Below are positions 15,464-24,013 of a stretch of 64,000 nucleotides of DNA, in pieces. The DNA comes from Candidatus Gastranaerophilales bacterium (GTDB taxonomy: Bacteria; Cyanobacteriota; Vampirovibrionia; Gastranaerophilales; Gastranaerophilaceae), in contig CALVEG010000004.1 in the NCBI GenBank assembly GCA_944326525.1, positions 96,481 through 160,480 on the forward strand, written 5' to 3'. A program made the position numbers and the translations under genes. Within the stretch, counting starts at the first letter, position 1. Each line of letters begins with the position of its first letter. The notes under the pieces are model-generated. The model was not told the DNA's origin and made no database searches. It worked only from the letters and a program-made list of their open reading frames with translations.

Positions 15464-17820
15464 ACTAGCGCAAGAGTTTCAGTATCATCTTCAAGAAGCG
15501 ATTTCTGAAATAGAGTACATTCTTCTGCCATATCCATTACAAGGGCAAATTTAGAATTGTGCAAAACTCCGTCTAAATTTGAAATTCCATTAAATTTAAT
15601 CGTATAACAATCTGAATTTTTCTCTAAAATTTCTATAAATCCCGCTTCTTCAAATAAATTAAACATTAATTCTATGAGTTTTATGGATTTGCCAAGATGG
15701 CTTGCGCACCTTAAAAGCTCAACTTTTCCGCCGTTGTTGTTTGCCGCAAATTTAAGCATGCCGGCAAATGTTTTCAAAAATTCTTCATCATCAAAATATT
15801 TAATTTCGTAATTCATCAAATGCACGCATTTGGGAGAAGTTTCTTCCATAACCCTGTCAAGAGTTTCCCTATCCGCAGGGTAATCAAAAAACATAACCGC
15901 ATCACAAGCGTGAAGATTTTCTCTTGAAACACATCTTTCAATCAATGCCTCATAAGGCTTAAGTTTATCTTTTATTGCCTTACTTTCCGCAAAAACAAGA
16001 ATATTTTGCTTAGAAGTTTTCACGTAATCGTTAACCTGAGGCAAAATATCAGTTTTCTTGCGATGGTCGTAAATTTTAAATTTTAAAGCTTCTGCCTGAT
16101 CTTCTTCATCGTCCTTCAAATAAGGAGAATGAATATCGTCTACAATAAGCTGTACTGTACGATTTCCTTGATATTCATTAATCTGCGGATGAAATGCAAC
16201 TTCAAACGGATCACCTTTTGCAAGCGAAATATCGCCCTCACTCCAGCGTATACAATTAAATTCACTGTTTCCAGAGGTCGCTGTAATTCTTAAGTGGTCT
16301 TTATTCTCACCCATAAGTCGTTTTTCTTTAACGCACAAATTTCTTAATGCAAAAATCGGACTTGGATTCGACGCCCCGAAAGGCTCTAACTTTGAAATTT
16401 CCTCAACCAAATCAACCGTAATATCGTCAGGTGTAACCTCTAAATCTATACTTACAAAAGGTTTCAAATCCTTTCCCGTTGTCATTTCTTTAATTATTCG
16501 ATTAAGATTTTCTTTAACAAGTTTGAAAGGTGTTTTCTCAGGCGAAAAAGACAGCCCTGCCGCCATAGCATGCCCGCCAAATCCGTCCAACATATCTCCG
16601 ATTGCATTTATCGCATCATAAAGACAAACTCCCTCAATACTTCTTGCAGAGCAACGAATTTGCTTAGCTTCCTCGTAATATGTCATCAAAAATGTCGGTT
16701 TATAATATTTTTCAACTAATTTTGATGCTACAATCCCGATAATTCCGACTTTCCATTCAGGGTTAAACAAAATAATCGCAGGATTTTTGTTGCCTTCTTT
16801 TTTAACCATTTCATCAGCCTGCAAAAAAGTTTCCTGACAAAGAGTCTGACGAATCTTGTTAAACTCATTCAAACTTATAACCGCCATTTCTATTTCCTGC
16901 GGATTGTCAGAAAGCATAACTTTTAATGCAGCCTCAACAGTATCAAGTCTTCCGGAAGCGTTAATTCTCGGCGCAACTCCAAACGCTATCTGCTCTGAAG
17001 TAACCCCGCTTGATGGATTGTATCCTGCACTTTCCAACAAACGCTTAAGCCCTAAATGTTTGCCCTTTGAAATTAAATCCAAGCCCTTTAACACAATATG
17101 CCGATTTTCGCCAACCAAAGGCACAAGATCCGCAACAGTTCCAACTGCTGCGTATGGAAGAATTTCCTGTATAAATTCGGACCTTCCAAACTTATTCAAA
17201 AGTGCTTGCGAAACTTTGAAAGCAACCCCAACTCCGGCTAAGGATGTTAAACTCGTAATTTCTTTTGCAGAAAGACTTTCGTCTAAAGCATTCGGCGCTT
17301 TCGGGTTGATTATTGCATAAGCTTTCGGCAACTCTTCAGGTGCTTCGTGGTGATCGGTTATTATTACGTCAATTTTAAAGCTGTTTATAAAATTAACCGC
17401 CTCAACATCACTAATCCCGCAATCAACAGTAATTATGACTTTCGGCTTAACAGTTGTCATTAATTTTACAAGCGCCTTTGTGTCAAACCCGTGTCCTTGC
17501 TTTTCTCTATCAGGTATAAAATAATTTACGTCAGCTCCCAAATGCATAAGAGTTCTGTATAAAAGCGAAGTTGAAGTCACTCCGTCTGCATCAAAATCAC
17601 CCCAAATAATAATCTTTTCTTTATTTTCAATTGCATCAGATAACCTGTCTACCGCTTTTTGCATATCACAAAAAACATAAGGATCTGAAAGCTTTGTTAA
17701 TAGCGGATTTAAAAATTCTTCAACCTCTTTTTCACCTTTAATCCCTCGTGTGGCAAGCAACCTGCCAATTAAAGAAGGCTGATTTATATCACAGTCCTTT
17801 ATTATCCACTCTTTATGCAT
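15460..17820 (-). CDS. recJ: Single-stranded-DNA-specific exonuclease RecJ
   Basis: This 786-residue 5'-3' exonuclease acts in recombination and mismatch repair. It has DFDADG at 75-80, TVDCGISD near 131, TDHHEAPE (DHH at 156-158), APRINASGRLD, and the DHHA1 GFGGHAMAAG motif; an OB-fold follows. The C-terminal 200 residues or so (with KTDILPQVND, a CVSRENLHACD stretch and a possible winged-helix end) are longer than the E. coli protein, similar to Firmicute and cyanobacterial RecJ forms. CGGAGGGG precedes the ATG. Confidence 0.94.
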   Translation of the reverse strand: MHKEWIIKDCDINQPSLIGRLLATRGIKGEKEVEEFLNPLLTKLSDPYVFCDMQKAVDRLSDAIENKEKIIIWGDFDADGVTSTSLLYRTLMHLGADVNYFIPDREKQGHGFDTKALVKLMTTVKPKVIITVDCGISDVEAVNFINSFKIDVIITDHHEAPEELPKAYAIINPKAPNALDESLSAKEITSLTSLAGVGVAFKVSQALLNKFGRSEFIQEILPYAAVGTVADLVPLVGENRHIVLKGLDLISKGKHLGLKRLLESAGYNPSSGVTSEQIAFGVAPRINASGRLDTVEAALKVMLSDNPQEIEMAVISLNEFNKIRQTLCQETFLQADEMVKKEGNKNPAIILFNPEWKVGIIGIVASKLVEKYYKPTFLMTYYEEAKQIRCSARSIEGVCLYDAINAIGDMLDGFGGHAMAAGLSFSPEKTPFKLVKENLNRIIKEMTTGKDLKPFVSIDLEVTPDDITVDLVEEISKLEPFGASNPSPIFALRNLCVKEKRLMGENKDHLRITATSGNSEFNCIRWSEGDISLAKGDPFEVAFHPQINEYQGNRTVQLIVDDIHSPYLKDDEEDQAEALKFKIYDHRKKTDILPQVNDYVKTSKQNILVFAESKAIKDKLKPYEALIERCVSRENLHACDAVMFFDYPADRETLDRVMEETSPKCVHLMNYEIKYFDDEEFLKTFAGMLKFAANNNGGKVELLRCASHLGKSIKLIELMFNLFEEAGFIEILEKNSDCYTIKFNGISNLDGVLHNSKFALVMDMAEECTLFQKSLLEDDTETLALV

Positions 17821-18046
17821 TTTCCCCTCCGGTAATTAAATAATATCATGAAAATTGCTTCGAGCAATTTAACAATTATGCTTTACAAAAGTTTACATAT
17901 ATGTTATAATCCTCATGTTATTGTCCCGCTTGGGTTTTCAGATTTTGGAATTTTAAAAACTGGAAATTAAATTTAAGTTTTATTTAAATTTTGCCGTAAG
18001 TGGGTATATAGATAGTAAGTATATAGTATCAGGAAGGACTTTTGAA

Positions 18047-18388
18047 ATGTCGATTAACCCCATCGATGACAAAAAAAATGTCACGCTAGACAAAAGTGCA
18101 GATTTACCCGAATTTGGCCTTGCGGATATTGACTTTGAGGCTATTGAACAAAAAGCCAGTATCTTTGTCAAAGACACTAAATTTGTACCGGTTGATGAAC
18201 AAGTTAAACTTGTTAGCGTCGAGAAAAACGGAATTATTTATGAAGATGACGGAAAAATGCAATTGGTAAACAGCCAGACAGAACTTGCGGAAAACAAATT
18301 GGATGATGATTTTAATCTTTCAGGATTTTTCGGCGGTTTCTTAGGCAAGAAAAGTATGTTCAGCACAAAGAAAAATAATATCGTCTAA
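18047..18388 (+). CDS. Hypothetical acidic protein
   Basis: This 113-residue protein begins MSINPIDD and has an acidic N-terminal half, a beta-rich centre (VKLVSVEKNGIIYEDDGK) and a glycine/phenylalanine-rich SGFFGGFLGKKS near the end. GGAAGGA lies about 12 bases before the ATG. No domain, signal peptide or clear membrane segment is recognised. The N-terminal pattern resembles that of the small proteins at 8054 and 15200. Confidence 0.6.
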   Translation: MSINPIDDKKNVTLDKSADLPEFGLADIDFEAIEQKASIFVKDTKFVPVDEQVKLVSVEKNGIIYEDDGKMQLVNSQTELAENKLDDDFNLSGFFGGFLGKKSMFSTKKNNIV

Positions 18389-18454
18389 TCTTCATAAAAA
18401 GTTAGCGCAAAACTCCTCTATCTTAAAAGCAGGAGTTCAATTGATCATTTTGTT

Positions 18455-18490
18455 AAAAAACCCTATGAGTATTAATTATTCATAGGGTTT
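18455..18490 (-). terminator. Rho-independent terminator of the Nudix-HAD unit
   Basis: An 11-bp stem (AAACCCTATGA with TCATAGGGTTT) is followed on the minus strand by a run of T, 14 bases after the HAD gene stop. Confidence 0.75.
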
Positions 18491-18503
18491 CGTGTTATTC
18501 AAA

Positions 18504-19310
18504 TTATTTTACACATTCAAGGCAAAAATGTTCAACTGCTGTTGCCCAACCGTCATTGTCTACGGTATCTGTCACAAAATCTGCACATTCTCTTAGGGCT
18601 GGTGTCGAATTTCCCATTGCAATTTTAATCCCGCCTGCTTTTAAAAGTTCAATATCATTATCCTGATCACCAATAGAAAGAATTTCCTCTTGCTTTATTC
18701 CCCACAAATCTTGCAAAAATTTTACTGCATTACCTTTTGTTGCATCTTTGTTTGCTATTTCACAAAAATATGGTGTCGATTTGACTGTGTATAAATCAGG
18801 AAACATTTTGCCTAAATCATTAACCCAGCCTGTCACTCTATCGGGATCATCAAAATCTATCGCAAGAATTTTGTTTACATTTTGAATTTTTAAACTATCA
18901 AATTTGCAAATGTGATAGTCAATAAATCTTGCATCAGTATACTTTCTGATAGTTTCAGAATCCTGTTCAACATAAAGAACATCGTCCATATAAAGGTTAA
19001 TATGAATATTATTCTCTCTTGCCCAATCGATAATTTCTAAGGCTCTTTCACTATTCATATCTTTTCTGTAAAGCACTTTATCTGATTTATAAAATTCTTT
19101 AATCATTCCGCCCTGATATGAAACGATAGGCTCTTTTATTCCGAGTTCTTTTGCAATACCAAGTGCTGCACAATGCATTCTGCCTGTTACAAGAACAACT
19201 TTTATTCCGGCTTCCTGAACTCTCTTTATTGTATCTTTAACGTAAGGGCTGTATTCATAACTCCATTTTAAAAGAGTTCCGTCAACATCAGTTGCAATCA
19301 TTTTTATCAT
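18504..19310 (-). CDS. Cof-type HAD-IIB sugar-phosphatase-like hydrolase
   Basis: This 268-residue cytoplasmic phosphatase has HAD motif I DVDGTLL near residues 8-14, motif II VTGRMH, and motif IV GDQDNDIELL with KGNAVKFL before it (catalytic Lys). The C2B cap in the middle marks the Cof/HAD-IIB class, which acts on sugar phosphates or flavin and pyridoxal phosphates. The ATG at 19310 overlaps the stop of the Nudix gene (TAATG), so the two are coupled. Substrate is unknown. Confidence 0.9.
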   Translation of the reverse strand: MIKMIATDVDGTLLKWSYEYSPYVKDTIKRVQEAGIKVVLVTGRMHCAALGIAKELGIKEPIVSYQGGMIKEFYKSDKVLYRKDMNSERALEIIDWARENNIHINLYMDDVLYVEQDSETIRKYTDARFIDYHICKFDSLKIQNVNKILAIDFDDPDRVTGWVNDLGKMFPDLYTVKSTPYFCEIANKDATKGNAVKFLQDLWGIKQEEILSIGDQDNDIELLKAGGIKIAMGNSTPALRECADFVTDTVDNDGWATAVEHFCLECVK

Positions 19311-19843
19311 TATTCTATACCTCTCATTACTGCACAAACCGTCTTTGCATCAGTAATTTCGTTATTTTTAACCATTTTTACAAGTTCATCAATAGTGTAT
19401 TCATATTCAACTAAAATTTCGCCCTCATCAGGATTTTCTCCAACAAACTCAAGGTCTGTAGCTTTATAAAGATACAATTTTTCATCGCTATACCCTGGAG
19501 ATGTATAAATATAACCTAAATCCTGCCAATTTTTAGCGATATAACCCGTTTCCTCCTGCAATTCTCTTTTGGCAGCTTCAAAAGGATCCTCTCCTTTTTC
19601 AAGTTTGCCCGCAGGAAGCTCTAAAATCGCTTGTTTCAAAGGATATCTAAACTGCTTAACCAACAAAACCTTTTTAATCCCGTCTTTTTCGCGGATAGCA
19701 AGAATTACAACCCCGCCCGAATGCTCTACAATTTCTCTATAAGAAGTCTTGCCGGTCGAAAGCTCAACTTCATCTTTATAAACAGTTATAATCTTGCCGT
19801 CATATACAACTTTGCTGACTAAAGTTTTTTCGATTAGTTCCAT
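19310..19843 (-). CDS. Nudix hydrolase, ADP-ribose pyrophosphatase type
   Basis: This 177-residue protein carries the Nudix box GKLEKGEDPFEAAKRELQEETGY (residues about 85-107, all key G, E and EExxE positions present) and the ELPAG lead-in typical of ADP-ribose pyrophosphatases (NudF/YqkG). It should cleave ADP-ribose to AMP and ribose 5-phosphate. GAAGGTG just before the ATG at 19843 decides the start over a TTG at 19861. It is the first gene of a two-gene unit with the HAD phosphatase, a plausible nucleotide-sugar salvage pair. Confidence 0.92.
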   Translation of the reverse strand: MELIEKTLVSKVVYDGKIITVYKDEVELSTGKTSYREIVEHSGGVVILAIREKDGIKKVLLVKQFRYPLKQAILELPAGKLEKGEDPFEAAKRELQEETGYIAKNWQDLGYIYTSPGYSDEKLYLYKATDLEFVGENPDEGEILVEYEYTIDELVKMVKNNEITDAKTVCAVMRGIE

Positions 19844-19892
19844 ACTCACCTTCTTTTCCAAAATTTTAGCATAAAAAATAAACTTTTTTAAT

Positions 19893-20810
19893 CTAAGCTC
19901 TCGGATGAGATTCAGAGTAAACTTCTTTCAAATGCTGAGTTGAAACGTGAGTGTAAATTTGGGTGTTAGAAATGCTTGCATGCCCGAGAAGCTCCTGTAC
20001 AACCCTTAAATCCGCACCGTTTTCTATCAGGTGAGTCGCAAAACTGTGACGAAATACGTGGGGGGTAACTTTTTTAGGCAATGCAATTTTTTCAACTGTT
20101 TCATTAATTACGTTTCGGATTGTTTTTGTTTGAAGCCTGTAACCTGTATTATTTATAAAAACCGGTGAACTTTCACTTACGTCCTCAAGCGGAAACCCTT
20201 TCGGGATTAAGGCTCTTGCAGTATTAATGTATCTTTCAAGATAGGACTTTGCTCTGTCTGTCACAAGAATAATTCTTTCCTTCGCACCTTTACCAAAAAC
20301 TCTTATTTCATTATGCTCAAGGTTTAAATCTCCAAAATTAAGCCCGCTTAATTCCGAAACACGCATGCCGGTCGCCCAAAGAAGTTCCAATATGGCACGG
20401 TTTCTAAACCCTGACGGTGTCTCCATTTTGACATTATTTAAAATCTCCTCCACCTCATCAGGTGTCAAAAATTTTGGCAAAGATTTCGAGCGTTTTGGAG
20501 ATGTAAGGTTCATCGCAGGGTTTGAATCAACTTTTCTTTCACGATAAAGATATTTATAAAACGTTCTAATTGACGCAATTTTTCTTGCAATAGTATTTTT
20601 TTTGTAATTAAACTTTTGTATAAAATGTAAATATTCCCTAACTTTAGAAAAATTCACATCCTCACATGACTCTTCACCAATCCATAGCAAAAAGTCTAAA
20701 ACATCCGCACAATAAGCCTTTGCAGTATGTTTAGAAAAGTTTTTTTCAACAATTATGTACGATTTGAAGTCTTCCAAATCCTGTTTTGAACTTGAATTTA
20801 AACCCATCAT
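19893..20810 (-). CDS. xerC: Tyrosine recombinase, XerC type
   Basis: This 305-residue site-specific recombinase should resolve chromosome dimers at dif with its partner. It has an N-terminal SAM-like core-binding domain (about 8-95) and the catalytic residues Arg in GMRVSEL, HxxR in HVFRHSF, His in LLGHASI and the Tyr nucleophile in QIYTHVS. AAGGC sits before the double ATG at 20810/20807. An upstream in-frame start at 20969 would overlap the divergent TPR gene and has no binding site. A second Xer protein is at 35836. Assignment to XerC rather than XerD is tentative. Confidence 0.85.
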   Translation of the reverse strand: MMGLNSSSKQDLEDFKSYIIVEKNFSKHTAKAYCADVLDFLLWIGEESCEDVNFSKVREYLHFIQKFNYKKNTIARKIASIRTFYKYLYRERKVDSNPAMNLTSPKRSKSLPKFLTPDEVEEILNNVKMETPSGFRNRAILELLWATGMRVSELSGLNFGDLNLEHNEIRVFGKGAKERIILVTDRAKSYLERYINTARALIPKGFPLEDVSESSPVFINNTGYRLQTKTIRNVINETVEKIALPKKVTPHVFRHSFATHLIENGADLRVVQELLGHASISNTQIYTHVSTQHLKEVYSESHPRA

Positions 20811-20911
20811 TTGCCTTATTGCTTTTTTATCAAAGATATTATACAATAACATTAAAAGTTTTAGAATAGTTAGAGTCGTATTTAAACAAAATTTGTAAAG
20901 CAGGAGATAAG

Positions 20912-22720
20912 ATGAATTGTAAAAAAGTATTAATTGCTTCAATGATTTTCGCAAATATCCTATGTGCATCCAATGCTTACGCTGCTCAGGAATTACAGGC
21001 GCAAGTCACAAAAGCCCAAAAAAGTTACACAAGTATTGAAAAGTTGATTGAATACAATCACTATGAAGAGGCTGACAAAAAAATCAGCGAATTATTAAAT
21101 AAAAAACCGGATGATATTGAACTTTTAGCACTCAGATGTATTTCAAGAGCTAAACAGCACAAGCTAGCTCCGGCTCAAGAAGAACTTGACAGGCTTATGC
21201 CTAAATACCCTAACAATGCACAACTTCATTATGCACAGGGTATAGTTTATTTGATGAGAACAACTTCTTCTGACGTTACGTACATCAGAGATACAAGAAA
21301 TTTAATTGAAAATGCGATAAAAGAATTTGTAGCTGCCGTAAATGCTGACAGCAATTACTATCAAGCTTATAACGCAATGGGTGTTGCAACTTTGAGGCTC
21401 GGTAACAGAAAAGATGCCAGAGAACTTTTCCAAGTTGCACTTCAGATTAACCCACAATATGCAACTGCTTATGACAACATAGGTAACCTTGAACTTATTG
21501 AAGGAAATCTTACCGAAGCTGAAGACTACTTTAACAAATCTCTAAAACTTAATTCGCATAACCCCACAACAATGTACCACTTAGGACAGGTTGCAGTTCG
21601 TCAGCGTGATTTTAACAAGGCTCTTACTTGGCTTAACCACTCAATCCACATGCACCCGATGTCATCACCTGCTTTGACATTACAAGGTGAATGCTATTTG
21701 ATTCAAGGTAACCAAGCCGCTGCAATTAATTCTTTCAAAAAAGCAATTACCGTAAAACCTGAAAACTCACGTCCTTATGTAAACCTTGCAAATATTTACG
21801 AAAGACGTGCAGATGAAGAATTTGCTATGGAACAGTTGAAAACCGTTCTTACAATTAACCCTAATTATGTTGACGGTATTATGAGAGTTGCCGATATGTC
21901 ACTTCATACAAGAAAATATGAACAAGCACTTGATTATTACACAAGACTGCTTGATGACAGCAAATACGGCGATCGTGCTATTATCGGACTTGCAAATACA
22001 TACTATGAAATGTCAAAAGACCGTGCTGACAGCGATAGCATGACAACTAATAAAGAATTATATTTGGCTTATGAATACATCAACAAAGCAATCGAAAGAA
22101 CTCCGGATGATTTGGAACTTCACCTTGCAAAAATTAAACTTGCAAGATTAACTCATCAGCTTCCAATGTCAACAGAAAGCTTGAATTACATTGTTCAATC
22201 TGCTTCAAACAGCCTTATGGATAGTGTAATCAAAGGTGAAGCTTACTTGACACTAGGCAGAGAAAAAGATGCTGTTTATACATTTGAAAACGCAATTAAC
22301 TTTGCAGATGAAATTGATGATCAATTGTACTTGGCAGAAATTCTTGTACACAACAAACAGTTCAGAACTGCCCGTTTAGCTTTGAAAAAAGCTCTAATGC
22401 AGGATCCTGATAATGTAATTGCTAAAAATAGCCTTGCATACATTGATCTTTGTGAAACTAAATCAAACGAATTCTTTGATGTTGCTCAAAGACAATATGC
22501 AGAAAAGAATTACGCATCAGCAATTGAATACTGCAACCGTGCAATTGACTTCTACCACAACAGCGGTCCGATTGCTAAGTTAAAAGCAATGTCTTACGAA
22601 GCTGAAGGTAACTATCAAGGTGCTATCAAATATTATAACCAGTACCTTGCATATACCCCGAATGCAACAGACAGAGAAGCAATTCTCAAGAAAATGAGTA
22701 AATTTCAATCAAAAATGTAA
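20912..22720 (+). CDS. Exported tetratricopeptide-repeat protein
   Basis: This 602-residue protein has a Sec signal peptide (MNCKKVLIASMIF then a hydrophobic stretch, cleavage near AYAA at 24) and about a dozen TPR units through the whole length; YQAYNAMGVATLRLGN and ATAYDNIGNLELIEGN are clear examples. TPR arrays are protein-binding scaffolds; a periplasmic assembly or secretion role is likely but unproven. AGGAG lies 6 bases upstream. It is divergent from xerC and closed by a hairpin. Confidence 0.9.
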   Translation: MNCKKVLIASMIFANILCASNAYAAQELQAQVTKAQKSYTSIEKLIEYNHYEEADKKISELLNKKPDDIELLALRCISRAKQHKLAPAQEELDRLMPKYPNNAQLHYAQGIVYLMRTTSSDVTYIRDTRNLIENAIKEFVAAVNADSNYYQAYNAMGVATLRLGNRKDARELFQVALQINPQYATAYDNIGNLELIEGNLTEAEDYFNKSLKLNSHNPTTMYHLGQVAVRQRDFNKALTWLNHSIHMHPMSSPALTLQGECYLIQGNQAAAINSFKKAITVKPENSRPYVNLANIYERRADEEFAMEQLKTVLTINPNYVDGIMRVADMSLHTRKYEQALDYYTRLLDDSKYGDRAIIGLANTYYEMSKDRADSDSMTTNKELYLAYEYINKAIERTPDDLELHLAKIKLARLTHQLPMSTESLNYIVQSASNSLMDSVIKGEAYLTLGREKDAVYTFENAINFADEIDDQLYLAEILVHNKQFRTARLALKKALMQDPDNVIAKNSLAYIDLCETKSNEFFDVAQRQYAEKNYASAIEYCNRAIDFYHNSGPIAKLKAMSYEAEGNYQGAIKYYNQYLAYTPNATDREAILKKMSKFQSKM

Positions 22721-22730
22721 TAAATTATAA

Positions 22731-22759
22731 CGGGTTTCGTGAATTTTTTACGAAACCCG
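22731..22759 (+). terminator. Strong hairpin after the TPR gene
   Basis: CGGGTTTCGT and ACGAAACCCG form a perfect 10-bp stem. No T tract follows, so termination may be Rho-assisted or the hairpin may act as an RNA stabiliser. Confidence 0.5.
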
Positions 22760-22829
22760 CTTAAAATAAAATCAGAAAAGAAACCATTAGGGATATTTAA
22801 CCGGATTTAAGAACTAAGCTGGAATAGCT

Positions 22830-23093
22830 ATGCAAACAAAGAAAAAATTTGACATCAGAAAGACATTTGAAATATTTTTGCGTGAACCTTTAAGCATATT
22901 AAAAGTAGGTTTGTTTCAGATTGTGCATCTTGAAACAAATATCTTTAACCAAAAAGCCGTAAATGTTGATTTTTTGGATGATAAAACCCAAATTACGGTT
23001 GTAAATAATGAAAAAATGTATAATTTATTTCAGACGGTTTTACTTAAAAGACGCCTAAAAGAGCAGCAGGAAAAGGCACTTTCTACAAGGTAA
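22830..23093 (+). CDS. Hypothetical protein upstream of engB
   Basis: This 87-residue protein is basic at both ends. It has a REPLSILKVGLFQIVHLE central stretch and a charged helical C-terminus. No domain is recognised. Only a weak GGA precedes the ATG. It lies 25 bases upstream of engB on the same strand and is probably co-transcribed with it. Confidence 0.6.
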   Translation: MQTKKKFDIRKTFEIFLREPLSILKVGLFQIVHLETNIFNQKAVNVDFLDDKTQITVVNNEKMYNLFQTVLLKRRLKEQQEKALSTR

Positions 23094-23118
23094 TTAATAA
23101 AGGCAAGTTGGAGGAAGG

Positions 23119-23685
23119 ATGAAATTTTTACAGGCTGAATTTATAATAAGTGCTGAAAAACTAAGTCAGTGTCCTGATTTCACGTTGCCCGAATTTCCGC
23201 TTCTCGGGCGGTCAAATGTCGGGAAAAGCTCATTTATAAACGGACTTACAAATCGCAAAAACCTTGCAAAAACTTCAAACACTCCCGGAAAAACCAGACT
23301 TATTAATTTTTTCAATTTTTCAGATAAATTTACAATAGCGGACTTGCCGGGATATGGTTACGCAAAAGTATCAAAAGAAGCACAAAATCGCTGGCAAAAA
23401 TATTTGGAAGAATATCTTCTTAACCGCAAACAAATAAAATCTTTAATCCAACTGATTGACGCACGCCACGATGTTCAGAAAAACGATTTGCAGATGAGAG
23501 AGTGGGTAAAGGCTTATAATTTGCCAATAGTGACGATTTTAACCAAAATGGATTATGTTCCAAAATCAAAAACCCTGAGCGTTGTTAAAAAAATCGAAAA
23601 AGAACTTGGCGGAATTGTTTTACCCTTCAGCGCCGTCGACAACAGGTATAATGAAAAAGTTTTCGAATTTCTTTTAGGAGAATGA
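23119..23685 (+). CDS. engB: Ribosome biogenesis GTPase EngB/YihA/YsxC
   Basis: This 188-residue GTPase is needed for 50S ribosome assembly. Walker A/G1 GRSNVGKSS is at 30-38, SNTPGKT (G2) near 53, DLPGYGYAKVS (G3) at 75-85, TKMD (G4) near 142 and SAVD (G5) near 171, all in the TrmE-Era-EngA-EngB order. GGAGGA lies 5 bases before the ATG. The length is typical. Confidence 0.95.
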   Translation: MKFLQAEFIISAEKLSQCPDFTLPEFPLLGRSNVGKSSFINGLTNRKNLAKTSNTPGKTRLINFFNFSDKFTIADLPGYGYAKVSKEAQNRWQKYLEEYLLNRKQIKSLIQLIDARHDVQKNDLQMREWVKAYNLPIVTILTKMDYVPKSKTLSVVKKIEKELGGIVLPFSAVDNRYNEKVFEFLLGE

Positions 23686-23764
23686 TAAATTTGCGTGCAA
23701 ATTTAATTTAGTATTTAGTTCCGACGCACCGAAAATAATGATATATAAAAAGTCCTCCGGACGG

Positions 23765-23788
23765 GGCACTTTTTATAGAAAAAGTGCC
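23765..23788 (+). repeat. Perfect inverted repeat / hairpin
   Basis: GGCACTTTTT, a 4-base ATAG loop, and AAAAAGTGCC. There is no T tract after it, so it is unlikely to be a simple terminator. Confidence 0.6.
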
Positions 23789-23897
23789 TCAAAACCATCG
23801 ACACGCTTTCGTTCGCTAATAATAAGCTAAGCTCAAGATTAAAACCGTCTAACTCGCTTCGCTCAAACAAAGACGGCTTCGTTGTCCTTTCGTTTGC

Positions 23898-23925
23898 TAT
23901 TATTGCTCACTCCGCTATCGTCGCA
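23898..23925 (+). repeat. Copy B of the dispersed 28-base intergenic repeat
   Basis: Matches the reverse complement of 12167-12194 at 26 of 28 bases. Confidence 0.7.
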
Positions 23926-24013
23926 TTTCTTATTTTTATGAATTATTGTATTTTTTATTGGAAAATGCGTCGTTCCGACGCTCCGCACTTAATTGCAAAA
24001 ATTATTTATAAAC

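Larger units (their letters stand above)
23686..24013. other. Structured intergenic region between engB and metG
   Basis: This 328-base stretch has no plausible gene. It holds a perfect 10-bp hairpin (GGCACTTTTT at 23765-23774 with AAAAAGTGCC at 23779-23788), a CCGTCT/AGACGG inverted pair around a 20-base loop, and copy B of the dispersed 28-base repeat. The composition is more G+C rich than the flanks and looks like remnants of a non-autonomous element. Confidence 0.55.

Noticed and set aside
16856..17320. 154-residue open frame opposite recJ
   Set aside because: It lies completely inside the clear recJ gene, with an atypical composition and no start signal.
20811..20969. Upstream start for the XerC-type gene
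   Set aside because: It would overlap the start of the divergent TPR gene and lacks a ribosome binding site; residues before 20810 do not match the recombinase family.
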